A DNA stretch of 64,000 bases. Origin: Rhodobacteraceae bacterium HLUCCA08 (GTDB lineage Bacteria > Pseudomonadota > Alphaproteobacteria > Rhodobacterales > Rhodobacteraceae). The DNA lies in assembly GCA_001314655.1 (NCBI GenBank), contig LJSF01000043.1, forward strand, positions 62,001 through 126,000. The letters run 5' to 3'. Under the pieces are notes generated by a model. That model was not told where the DNA came from and did no database searches. It saw only the letters and a list, made by a program, of their open reading frames with translations. The position numbers and the translations under genes are program-made. Every line of letters begins with the position of its first letter. Position 1 is the first letter of the stretch. Shown here one piece after another: positions 17,882-25,930 of this stretch.

Positions 17882-19162
17882 GTGACCAGATTGCTGATCC
17901 GACTTTATGGCCTTGTCGACGGGCGTGAACGCGTCCTGGCCTACCTTGTCGCCCTGTTGACCGTCGCGGCCTGCTGGGCAGTGATCCTGGCCTCGGGCGA
18001 CCGGTTGAAATCGCTTGACGAGGGCGCGTTCCTGGCGCTCGCACAGAACCTCGCCGGCTCGGGCAGCTATGTCGAGGAGCCGGGCGTTCCCACAGCCTAT
18101 CGTGCACCGGGGCTGGTGTTCTTCCTGACGCCCTTCGCGGCGCTGGGGCTGGAGATCGTCGGGTTGCGGCTGGTGAACGCGGCGCTGATCGGGTTGGGCC
18201 TGGTCTTGGTCTATCACCTGGTCGCGCGTCGGGCCGGGCCCCTGGCGGGGCTGTTCGCCACCGTGATGATCCCGGCCTGGCCGGTGGTGATCTATGCGGG
18301 GACCACGCTGTATCCCCAGACGCTGGCCGCCTTCCTGCTGGTGCTGACGGTCTTTGCCATCGACCGGCAGGTCGTGTCGGACCGGTTGCGCGGGGCGATC
18401 TGGTCGGGCATCGCCTATGCGCTGCTGCTGCTGACCATACCGATCGTGCTGCTGCTGTGGCCGATCATCGCGCTTTACCTGCTGATCCAGACCCGGCGCA
18501 AACTGGCCCATGTGCTGGTCTTCACGCTGGTCGGCGGGGCCGTGGTGGGCAGCTGGACCTATCGCAACTACGTGGTGTTCGACCATTTCATCCCGGTCGC
18601 CACCAGTTCCGGCTACAACCTGCTGGCCGGGAACGCGCCGAATGCGCGCTTCGATACCAGCCTGAACGTCCGCTTCCCGGAATATGTCTATACCGAGATC
18701 ACCGGGAAATCCGAGGTCGAGAAGAACGATATCATGACCGAGGCCGCGATCCGACTGATCCGCGAGGATCCGCAACGGGCGGCGCAGCTCTATGTCGGCA
18801 AGTTCCTGCACTGGTTCGACTATTCCAACCGGCTGCTCAGCGACGATGTGGTCGAGGGCGGCGCCTCGGCCCTGGCGCCAAGCAAGCGCGACATGATCCT
18901 GCTGGCCTCCTACCTGCTGGTGATCGCCCTGCCGCTGGTCGCCCATGTGCTGGCCGCCCGGCGCCATCCCTTCACCCGGATGGAGCTGCTGTTCGTCGCG
19001 CTCTGGGTCTGTTCGGGTCTGGCCTATGCGATCTTCTTTACCCGGGTGCGGTTCCGGCTGCCCTTCGACTGGCTGCTGATCACCAGCAACGCCATGTTCC
19101 TGGCGGCCGTGATCGAACGCTGGATCGGCGTGCAGCGCCCGCCCGGCGGGCCGGTGCGGTGA
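17882..19162 (+). CDS. GT-C fold membrane glycosyltransferase (GT39/ArnT-like)
   Basis: 426-residue membrane protein with about ten hydrophobic helices. The first periplasmic loop carries the acidic motif KSLDEGAFLALAQNL, where D-E is the metal/donor carboxylate pair of GT-C enzymes such as ArnT and protein O-mannosyltransferases, followed by PTAYRAPG. Such enzymes use polyprenyl-phosphate sugars in the periplasm. This fits the next gene, a UbiA enzyme that could make an unusual polyprenyl-linked donor. The start is GTG at 17882, and the stop overlaps the UbiA gene start (GTGA). Confidence 0.75.
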   Translation: MTRLLIRLYGLVDGRERVLAYLVALLTVAACWAVILASGDRLKSLDEGAFLALAQNLAGSGSYVEEPGVPTAYRAPGLVFFLTPFAALGLEIVGLRLVNAALIGLGLVLVYHLVARRAGPLAGLFATVMIPAWPVVIYAGTTLYPQTLAAFLLVLTVFAIDRQVVSDRLRGAIWSGIAYALLLLTIPIVLLLWPIIALYLLIQTRRKLAHVLVFTLVGGAVVGSWTYRNYVVFDHFIPVATSSGYNLLAGNAPNARFDTSLNVRFPEYVYTEITGKSEVEKNDIMTEAAIRLIREDPQRAAQLYVGKFLHWFDYSNRLLSDDVVEGGASALAPSKRDMILLASYLLVIALPLVAHVLAARRHPFTRMELLFVALWVCSGLAYAIFFTRVRFRLPFDWLLITSNAMFLAAVIERWIGVQRPPGGPVR

Positions 19163-20421
19163 CGCGGGGCCCCGACACGACGCTGGCCGTCCATCTGGAC
19201 GGCGCCCTGTTGCGCAGCGACCCGCTGTTCGAAAGCTTCTGGGCGGCGGCGGCGCGGGATTGGCGGGCCGCGCTGGTGGCCATGGGCCGTGCGCCGCGCG
19301 CGGGGCGAAGCGCCGCTTTCGACAGGATCGGGCCAGTGGACGTGGCGACGCTGCCCTATGATGCCGACCTGATCGAACGGCTGCGCGCCCACAAGACGGC
19401 CGGCGGCCGCATCGTTTTGCTGGCCGGACCGGATGCTGCCCTGGCGCGGCGGATCGCCGGGCACCTGGACCTGTTCGACGAGGTCCGGGACGACCGCTTT
19501 GCCGACCTGCAGGCCGAAATCCTGGCCGGATCGAATGCGCCACCGGCGCTGCGGGACTACCTGCGCGCGCTGCGGCCGCATCAATGGCTCAAGAACCTGC
19601 TGGTCTTTCTGCCGATGCTGACCGCCCATGCCTTTGGCTGGGAGGCATTCCTGGCGTCGTTCCTTGCCTTCGTGGCCTTCAGCATGGTGGCGTCCAGCGT
19701 CTACCTGCTGAACGACCTGCTGGACCTGGCCGCCGACCGCGCCCATCCGCGCAAGCGCGCGCGCCCCTTTGCCGCCGGCGACATTCCCATCGGGCGGGGC
19801 ACGGTCCTGGCCGGGGGGCTGCTGCTGGGCGGGTTCGTCATCGCGGCGCTGATCGCGCCGCTCTTTCTTCTGGTGATGGCGCTCTATTATGCGATCACGC
19901 TGGCCTATTCGATGGACCTCAAGCGGCGCACGGTGATCGATATCTGCGTGCTGGCCGGCCTTTACACGATCCGTATCGTGGCGGGTGGGGCGGCGACGGG
20001 TATTCCGCTGTCGGTCTGGCTGCTGGCCTTCTCGATCTTTCTGTTCTTCGCCCTGGCGGCGGTCAAGCGCCAGGCGGAACTGGTCGACAACCTGCGGCGC
20101 GGCGAACTGGCCGTCTCGGGGCGCGGCTATATCGTCGACGACATCCCGGTGGTGCAGGCGATGGCGATCGGGTCGGGCTACGTGTCGGTGCTGGTCATGG
20201 CGCTGTTCGTGAACGCGCCCAGCACCGTGGCCAATTATTCCACCCCCGAGGCGCTTTGGGGGATCTGCTGCGTGCTGCTGTACTGGATCACGCGGACGGT
20301 CTTTCTGGCCCATCGCGGCTACATGGACGACGACCCGGTGGTCTATGCCGCCAAGGACAATATCAGCCGGCTGTGCCTGGTGCTGATCCTGGGCTTCGCG
20401 GGCCTCGGGATGGTGCTGTGA
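19159..20421 (+). CDS. UbiA-family prenyltransferase with degenerate N-terminal HAD domain
   Basis: 420 residues in two parts. Residues 1-130 align with the HAD-like domain that precedes UbiA domains in many polysaccharide loci, but motif I reads VHLDGALL: the nucleophile Asp is His12 and the Thr is Ala, and no later HAD motif is seen, so it is probably not catalytic. From about 135 (RPHQWLKNLLVFLPML) the membrane UbiA domain begins, with NDLLDLAADRAHPRKRARPF (metal-diphosphate site) and YSMDLKRRTVID. This branch resembles decaprenyl-phosphate phosphoribosyltransferases, so a polyprenyl-phosphate pentose donor for the preceding GT-C enzyme is plausible. GTG start overlaps the upstream stop. 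Confidence 0.75.
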   Translation: MTRGPDTTLAVHLDGALLRSDPLFESFWAAAARDWRAALVAMGRAPRAGRSAAFDRIGPVDVATLPYDADLIERLRAHKTAGGRIVLLAGPDAALARRIAGHLDLFDEVRDDRFADLQAEILAGSNAPPALRDYLRALRPHQWLKNLLVFLPMLTAHAFGWEAFLASFLAFVAFSMVASSVYLLNDLLDLAADRAHPRKRARPFAAGDIPIGRGTVLAGGLLLGGFVIAALIAPLFLLVMALYYAITLAYSMDLKRRTVIDICVLAGLYTIRIVAGGAATGIPLSVWLLAFSIFLFFALAAVKRQAELVDNLRRGELAVSGRGYIVDDIPVVQAMAIGSGYVSVLVMALFVNAPSTVANYSTPEALWGICCVLLYWITRTVFLAHRGYMDDDPVVYAAKDNISRLCLVLILGFAGLGMVL

Positions 20422-21542
20422 CGATGCGCGGGCCCGATCACGCAACCTATATGGGTGTGCGCCATTTCGGCAGTCTGGACGGGCTGCGGTTTCTGTGCAT
20501 CACGGCGGTGATCTGGCATCACCTGGGGCTGTGGTCACAGTTGGAGAACCCGATCACCCTGGCCGTGCGCGGCCATGTCGGGGTCGATTTCTTCTTTGTT
20601 CTCAGCGGCTACCTGATCACCACGCTGCTGCTGCGCGAAGAGACGCGCGACGGAAGCTACAGCCTGCGCGGGTTTTACTGGCGACGGATCCTGCGGATCG
20701 TGCCGATCTATTTCTTCGTCGTCACCGTGGCGGCGATCTGGTCGATCGGCATCAAGGGCGAAACCGGATACCTGTCGATCCTGCCGGCCTATTACCTGTT
20801 CCTGTCCAATTTCCTGGCGGTGAAGGACATCCCCTTCCTGTCGCCGACCTGGTCGCTGGCGGTGGAAGAGCAATTCTACCTGGTCTGGCCGCTGTTGCTG
20901 ATGCTGGTGCCGCGGCGCTGGATCCTGCCGGTGCTGGGGGTGCTGATCGTGCACAACGTGGCCTCGGCGGCGGGCCTGTTCGACCTGGTCGGGATCACCG
21001 GCATCTCCGTGGGCGCGTTCCATTTCGCCATCGCCAAGGCGACCTATGCGCCGCTGTTCTTCGGCGCCGGGCTGGCGATCGCGTTGAATGCGCCGCGCGG
21101 CTTTGGTGCGATCGCCCGGGTCACCGGGTTCCGCGCGGCGGCGCCGGTCTGGTTCGCCGTGGTGCTGGGCGTGCTGTCGCTGGACTGGGGGCCGCTGGCC
21201 GGTATCCCGAATTTCTTCGTTCACCTGTCGATGACGCTGATGCTGGCCGCGCTGGTGGTGCGCGAGGACAACGGGCTGGCGCCGATCCTGCGGCTGCGTC
21301 CGATCGAACGGATCGGCCAGGTCAGCTATGGCATCTACCTGTATCACCTGTTCGCGCTGACCATCATGGGCAAGCTGTTCGAAACCCTCGGCTGGTGGAA
21401 TTACCCGGTTCTGATGCTGAGCTATTACGCCCTGGCCTGGGCCATGGCCGAGATCAGCTTTCGCACGCTCGAAGCCTATTTCATGGGGTTCAGAAAGCGC
21501 GGCTGGGGCCGGACGCCGGCGGTGCGCGAAGGCGCGACCTAG
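20418..21542 (+). CDS. Acyltransferase 3 family membrane protein
   Basis: 374 residues with about ten membrane helices. Family marks are FGSLDGLRFLCITAVIWHHL with the conserved His near the first helix, RGHVGVDFFFVLSGYLITTL, WRRILRIVPIYF and WSLAVEEQFYLVWPLLL. OafA/ExoZ-type enzymes O-acylate (usually acetylate) polysaccharide sugars at the membrane. The GTG at 20418 overlaps the UbiA stop; an ATG two codons later is an alternative start. The gene ends convergently with the next minus-strand gene, overlapping by 4 nt. Confidence 0.88.
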   Translation: MTMRGPDHATYMGVRHFGSLDGLRFLCITAVIWHHLGLWSQLENPITLAVRGHVGVDFFFVLSGYLITTLLLREETRDGSYSLRGFYWRRILRIVPIYFFVVTVAAIWSIGIKGETGYLSILPAYYLFLSNFLAVKDIPFLSPTWSLAVEEQFYLVWPLLLMLVPRRWILPVLGVLIVHNVASAAGLFDLVGITGISVGAFHFAIAKATYAPLFFGAGLAIALNAPRGFGAIARVTGFRAAAPVWFAVVLGVLSLDWGPLAGIPNFFVHLSMTLMLAALVVREDNGLAPILRLRPIERIGQVSYGIYLYHLFALTIMGKLFETLGWWNYPVLMLSYYALAWAMAEISFRTLEAYFMGFRKRGWGRTPAVREGAT

Positions 21543-22393
21543 TCCAGCCGCCAGAAATCGCGCGGCTTGCCGCAATGGTCCAGCAGCGCCTCGGCCTCGG
21601 GGCGCAGATGCGCGGCCAGCTCGGCCCGCAGGTCGGCCGACAGCCGGGGCTTTTCGGTCACCTTGCGGCTGAGAAGGCGGGTCCGCACCAGCTGCTTGAG
21701 CCCGCCCGGCACCAGCCGCTTGGCCAGGCCGATGCCGGGGATGCGGTTCACCGCCGTATAGGCGCGCGACGGCATCCGCTTGCCGATGCTGCGGTTCTGA
21801 TGGTTCCCCTCATCCCGGGCGAACCGGGCGACACCCAGGAAATCGCAGACCCCGTCGAACACCGCCTGCGGATCGCGGTTCAGATCCTCCATGAAGGCGA
21901 TGTGGATCCGATCGTCGCCGAAATGGTCGCGATAGGGGGCAAGGTTGAACCAGTAGCGGCTTTGTTCGACGAATTCGCCCGGCATCTCGCGCACCGCCCG
22001 GTCAAGGGTCGCCGGCACGGCGTCGCCCGAGTTCGTGCGCCGCTGCAGCCAGGCGGAGACGATCCGGTCGATCGGGTGCCGGACCATGTAGATGATCTTC
22101 ATGTCCGGATTATAGGCGGTCATCCGCGCCGCGGTCTCGGGATGAAGATTGCGCCAGGAATAGCCGTTGGACCCCTCACCGCAGAGCGTTTCGGTGGTGC
22201 GGGGCGCGAAATGGGCGTCGTACCAGGCATCTCCGCGGGCGAAGTTTTCGTCGCGGCTGAAATAGTTCGGCTCTGCCCGCGGCACCATGTAGGTGTCGGG
22301 GTGGTCCTCCAGGTAGGAGCAGATCGTCGAGGTCGCCGCCTTCATCGCGCCGATGACGATGAACTCCGCGCGGTTCGGCCCCGGCAGGATCAC
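21539..22393 (-). CDS. Sulfotransferase family protein with atypical loop
   Basis: 284 residues. The N-terminal loop reads EFIVIGAMKAATSTICSYLE, so the usual K-S-G-T-T is K-A-A-T-S-T, as in some bacterial and chondroitin-type sulfotransferases. EPNYFSRDENF and the 3'-phosphate motif YMVRHPIDRIVSAWLQR are present. The first codon is GTG at 22393, overlapping the stop of the upstream GT2 (GTGA), so the two are coupled. It likely sulfates a sugar added by that transferase, an inference from position only. Confidence 0.82.
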   Translation of the reverse strand: MILPGPNRAEFIVIGAMKAATSTICSYLEDHPDTYMVPRAEPNYFSRDENFARGDAWYDAHFAPRTTETLCGEGSNGYSWRNLHPETAARMTAYNPDMKIIYMVRHPIDRIVSAWLQRRTNSGDAVPATLDRAVREMPGEFVEQSRYWFNLAPYRDHFGDDRIHIAFMEDLNRDPQAVFDGVCDFLGVARFARDEGNHQNRSIGKRMPSRAYTAVNRIPGIGLAKRLVPGGLKQLVRTRLLSRKVTEKPRLSADLRAELAAHLRPEAEALLDHCGKPRDFWRLD

Positions 22394-23319
22394 GCGCCCG
22401 GGTTCCACAGCGGGGCGCGCTCGGCCTCGATCCGCGCCACGGTGCGGGATTTGCCCTTGAGCAGGACCTGGCGCTGATAGGCCCGGACGAAGCGGCGCAG
22501 CTCTGCATCCCCATGCTGTGGCGCGCGGCGCAGCATGGCGCCGAAATAGCCCTGCAAGGTCGCCAACCCACCCAGCACATAGGGCGGATGGGCCATTTTC
22601 CGGATCGCCGTGGCAATGAAATAGAGCGGGTCGGACCCCATGTAATACTGCCCGAAGCCGTGGCGCCGACGCCCGACCAGGATGTTCTGCTGGCTTGACC
22701 CCATGGGTCGCAGATGTTCGAAGGCCAGCTCCGGATCGCGCCAGCTGACCGCTTTCCAGCCCAGCATCCGCGCCTTGTGGCAGTCGATCCCGTCCCACAT
22801 CACCTCGCGCACGAAACCGCCGATCTGCTGAAAACAGGCGACGCGCATGAATTTCGACGCCCCGATCGACATCTCGTCGCTGATCTTTTCGCTGATCTTG
22901 CGGCCGGCGCTGTCGGTGAAATAGGTCTTGCCCGAACAGGTGCCGACGCGGGGGTCGGCCTCCATCCGGTCCATCAGCCCGGCGAAATAGCCCGGCGGCA
23001 GGTCGAGATCGAGGTCGAGCTTGCACAGGTAGGTGAAGTCGGCCAGGTCCCGGGTATCGAGCCCGGCATAGAACGCCTCGATCACGCCGGGGCCGACGGC
23101 GCGGTGGCCCCGATCCTCGCGCCGGATCACGGTGATCCAGTCATGGGCGGCGGCGTAGTCGGCCAGGATCTGCGGGCTGTCGTCCGTGGAGCCGTCATCG
23201 ACGATCACCCAGGCCGTGGGACGTTCGGTCTGGGCCACGACGCTGTCCAGCGTGCGGCGCATGAATTTCGCCTCGTTGCGGCCGGGCGAGATCAGAAGGT
23301 AGGCGCGCGGGTCACTCAT
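22390..23319 (-). CDS. Family 2 glycosyltransferase
   Basis: 309-residue GT2 enzyme: YLLISPGRNEAKFMRRTLDS at the N-terminus, VIVDDGSTDDSPQILADYAA for the donor site and FTYLCKLDLDLDLPPGYFAG as the metal-binding D-x-D region. The conserved WDGIDCHKARMLGWK lies in the acceptor half. It starts at ATG 23319 in a 166-nt gap divergent from the nucleotide-sugar dehydrogenase, and forms a two-gene minus-strand unit with the sulfotransferase. Confidence 0.86.
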   Translation of the reverse strand: MSDPRAYLLISPGRNEAKFMRRTLDSVVAQTERPTAWVIVDDGSTDDSPQILADYAAAHDWITVIRREDRGHRAVGPGVIEAFYAGLDTRDLADFTYLCKLDLDLDLPPGYFAGLMDRMEADPRVGTCSGKTYFTDSAGRKISEKISDEMSIGASKFMRVACFQQIGGFVREVMWDGIDCHKARMLGWKAVSWRDPELAFEHLRPMGSSQQNILVGRRRHGFGQYYMGSDPLYFIATAIRKMAHPPYVLGGLATLQGYFGAMLRRAPQHGDAELRRFVRAYQRQVLLKGKSRTVARIEAERAPLWNPGA

Positions 23320-23485
23320 GGCACAGGTTCTGCCCCAGCCTTGGGCAACGGACAAGCGACAGACGTCAATTCGTCTCCAAATGTTCACAATCGGCTGCAA
23401 AAGCAGCGATGTGACCGGGATTGACCCTATACCTGCACCGTGTCGCGGCCTAAGACCGGCCCATAGAACGAAGGATTTTCGAACC

Positions 23486-24802
23486 ATGGCATTGATGGAT
23501 CAGATCCGTGACCGCAGCGCCCGTGTGGGCGTGATCGGGTTGGGTTATGTCGGCCTGCCGCTGGCGGTGACGGCGGCACGGCGCGGGTTTCCGGTCACCG
23601 GGTTCGACGTGGACCCGACCAAGATCGACCGGATCGCCGCCCGGGACAGCTATATCGACGCGGTGACGGCGCAAGCGATGGACGAGGCCTGCGAGGCCGG
23701 CCTGAGGGCGACCACCGATTTTTCCGCCCTGGCCGAATGCCGGGTGATCCTGATCTGCGTGCCGACCCCGCTGGACCGCCAGCGCGAACCGGACCTGAGT
23801 TATGTCGAAAACACCGCCCGCACGATCGCCGCCCATATCCGGCCCGACACGCTGGTGGTGCTGGAATCGACGACATGGCCCGGCACCACCGAAGAGGTTC
23901 TGGGGCCGATCCTGGCGCAAAGCGGGCTGGCGCTGGGGCAGGACATCTTCATCGGCTTCTCGCCCGAGCGCGAAGACCCGGGCAATACCGCCTTCAACAC
24001 CGCCTCGATCCCCAAGGTCGTGGCCGGTTCGGGCGATCTGGCCGGCGACCTGGCCGAGGCTTTCTATGCCGGCGTCGTCGATACCGTCGTGCGGGTGCCC
24101 ACGACCCAGACCGCCGAGGCGGTGAAGATCACCGAAAACATCTTTCGCGCCGTCAACATCGCCCTGGTGAACGAGCTGAAACTGGTCTTCGACGCCATGG
24201 ACATCGACGTCTGGGAGGTGATCGACGGCGCCGCGACCAAGCCCTTCGGCTACATGCCGTTCTATCCCGGCCCGGGGCTGGGCGGGCATTGCATCCCGAT
24301 CGACCCGTTCTACCTGACCTGGAAGGCCCGCGAATTCGAGGTGCCGACCCGGTTCATCGAACTGGCCGGAGAGATCAACACAAGGATGCCGCATCACGTC
24401 ATCGACCGGCTGCGCGAAGTGATCGACCGCGACAGCGGGCGCGGGCTGCGCGGGGCCGAGATCCTGCTGGTCGGCGTCGCCTACAAGAAGAACGTCAGCG
24501 ACATGCGCGAAAGCCCGGCGATGAAGCTGATGCAATTGCTGGACCAGGCCGGTGCACGGGTCAGCTATATCGACCCGCATGTGCCCGAATTGCCGCCGAT
24601 GCGCGAATACGGGCTGTTCACGGGGCGCAGCGCGACGGATCCGGCGGGGCTGGAGCCGGGCCGTTTCGCCGCCGTGCTGATCGCGACCGACCATGACGCG
24701 GTGGATTATGCCGCCCTGCTGGCGCTTGGCTGCCCGGTGGTCGATACCCGCAACGCCATCGCCCGCCGCGGCCTTCCGGGCGCGCGGGTGGTGAAGGTCT
24801 GA
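23486..24802 (+). CDS. UDP-sugar 6-dehydrogenase, WecC/WbpA/TviB-type
   Basis: 438-residue NAD-dependent nucleotide-sugar dehydrogenase. The Rossmann motif is VGVIGLGYVGLPLAVTAA, followed by ICVPTPLD, VVLESTTWPGTTEE, FSPEREDPG, the substrate-binding KITENIFRAVNIALVNEL and the catalytic-Cys segment GPGLGGHCIPIDPFYL. The Cys in GGHCIPID oxidises C6 twice to a uronic acid. This form matches UDP-GlcNAc/UDP-ManNAc/UDP-GalNAc dehydrogenases better than UDP-glucose dehydrogenase, so an amino-uronic acid is likely. AAGGA lies 10 nt upstream of the ATG. Confidence 0.85.
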   Translation: MALMDQIRDRSARVGVIGLGYVGLPLAVTAARRGFPVTGFDVDPTKIDRIAARDSYIDAVTAQAMDEACEAGLRATTDFSALAECRVILICVPTPLDRQREPDLSYVENTARTIAAHIRPDTLVVLESTTWPGTTEEVLGPILAQSGLALGQDIFIGFSPEREDPGNTAFNTASIPKVVAGSGDLAGDLAEAFYAGVVDTVVRVPTTQTAEAVKITENIFRAVNIALVNELKLVFDAMDIDVWEVIDGAATKPFGYMPFYPGPGLGGHCIPIDPFYLTWKAREFEVPTRFIELAGEINTRMPHHVIDRLREVIDRDSGRGLRGAEILLVGVAYKKNVSDMRESPAMKLMQLLDQAGARVSYIDPHVPELPPMREYGLFTGRSATDPAGLEPGRFAAVLIATDHDAVDYAALLALGCPVVDTRNAIARRGLPGARVVKV

Positions 24803-24842
24803 GGCGCGGCGCGCACCGGTCCGAACAAGAGGGAGCTTTCCG

Positions 24843-25772
24843 ATGACCACCGCTGGCGCGTCTTCCGTCGCCCTGCTGACCTGCTCGATGGCCCGCGACC
24901 TGGATCTGTTCGCGCTTCTGGCGCGGTCGGTGGACGATCACGTCGACCCCGCCATCCCCCATCGCGTCATCGTCCCGGGGGCCGAACTGGCGGCGTTCAA
25001 ACCCTATGCCACCCCCCGGCGCGAGATCATCGCCCAGGAGGACGTGCTGCCGGTCAAGCTGTGGAAGGCGCCGCGGGCGCTGCGGCACCTGGCCTTTATC
25101 AAGGCCGGGTTTCGCCGGCCGCTGTATCTTGCGCCCGGGTTCAAGCCGGTGCGCGGCTGGATGCTGCAGCAATTGCTCAAGATCGACCTGGCCCGCAGCG
25201 CCCCCGAGGCGGCGGTGATGCATGTGGACAGCGATGTCGCCTTCTTTCGCCGGTTTTCGGCCGATCAGGCCTTTGCCGGTGGCAAACCGCGCTTCTTTCG
25301 CGCCCTGGGCAAGACCCGCAATCCCTGGCACCGGCCCTGGGTCGAGGCGTCCTGCGCCATGCTGGGGGTCGCGGCCCCGGCCGAACACGACGCTCATTAC
25401 ATCGAGAATTGCGTGCTTTGGGGCACCGATGTCACCCGGCGCATGGCCGCGCGGATCGAGGAGCAGTCGGGCAAGCCGCTGCACGAGGCGATCTTTGCCG
25501 AGCGCACGATGTCGGAATACTACCTTTACGGCGTCTTCGCGGACCTGCTGGGCGGCGCGGACGGCCTGATGCCCGAGGAGGTGTCCTTCTGCAATTCCTA
25601 TTGGCCGGACGATGAGACCGGCCCGGTGGATTTCGATGCGCTCAAGGCGCGTCTGCAACCAAAGCACGTCGCCATGGCCGTGCAATCGACCCACCAATTG
25701 ACCGCGCAGGATCGTGCGGCGCTGTATCGCCGGGCCGACACCGAGTTTCCGGACACTGGAGCAGGATCGTGA
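24843..25772 (+). CDS. DUF6492-like protein, possible glycosyltransferase
   Basis: 309 residues, soluble. The pattern ALLTCSMARDLDLFALLARS at the start, AVMHVDSDVAFFRRF in the middle (a D-x-D) and ENCVLWGTDV followed by SEYYLYGVFA matches what I know as DUF6492, a group often found in polysaccharide loci and suspected to be GT-A-fold transferases. A GGGAG ribosome site precedes the ATG. It follows the UDP-sugar dehydrogenase by 40 nt and likely shares its transcript. Function inferred from the D-x-D motif and context only. Confidence 0.6.
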   Translation: MTTAGASSVALLTCSMARDLDLFALLARSVDDHVDPAIPHRVIVPGAELAAFKPYATPRREIIAQEDVLPVKLWKAPRALRHLAFIKAGFRRPLYLAPGFKPVRGWMLQQLLKIDLARSAPEAAVMHVDSDVAFFRRFSADQAFAGGKPRFFRALGKTRNPWHRPWVEASCAMLGVAAPAEHDAHYIENCVLWGTDVTRRMAARIEEQSGKPLHEAIFAERTMSEYYLYGVFADLLGGADGLMPEEVSFCNSYWPDDETGPVDFDALKARLQPKHVAMAVQSTHQLTAQDRAALYRRADTEFPDTGAGS

Positions 25773-25930
25773 ACAATTCCGATCCAGTCAGCGGATTGCG
25801 CCGACATGGCGGCGCCCCGTCGATCACAATCGCGATGAAACCGGGGTGCTCGGGGCACTGTCTCTGGCCCGCAGGCGTCGAATCTGCCATTTTCCGACCA
25901 TAGGTTAATCGATTTCCTCAAGGATTCCGG

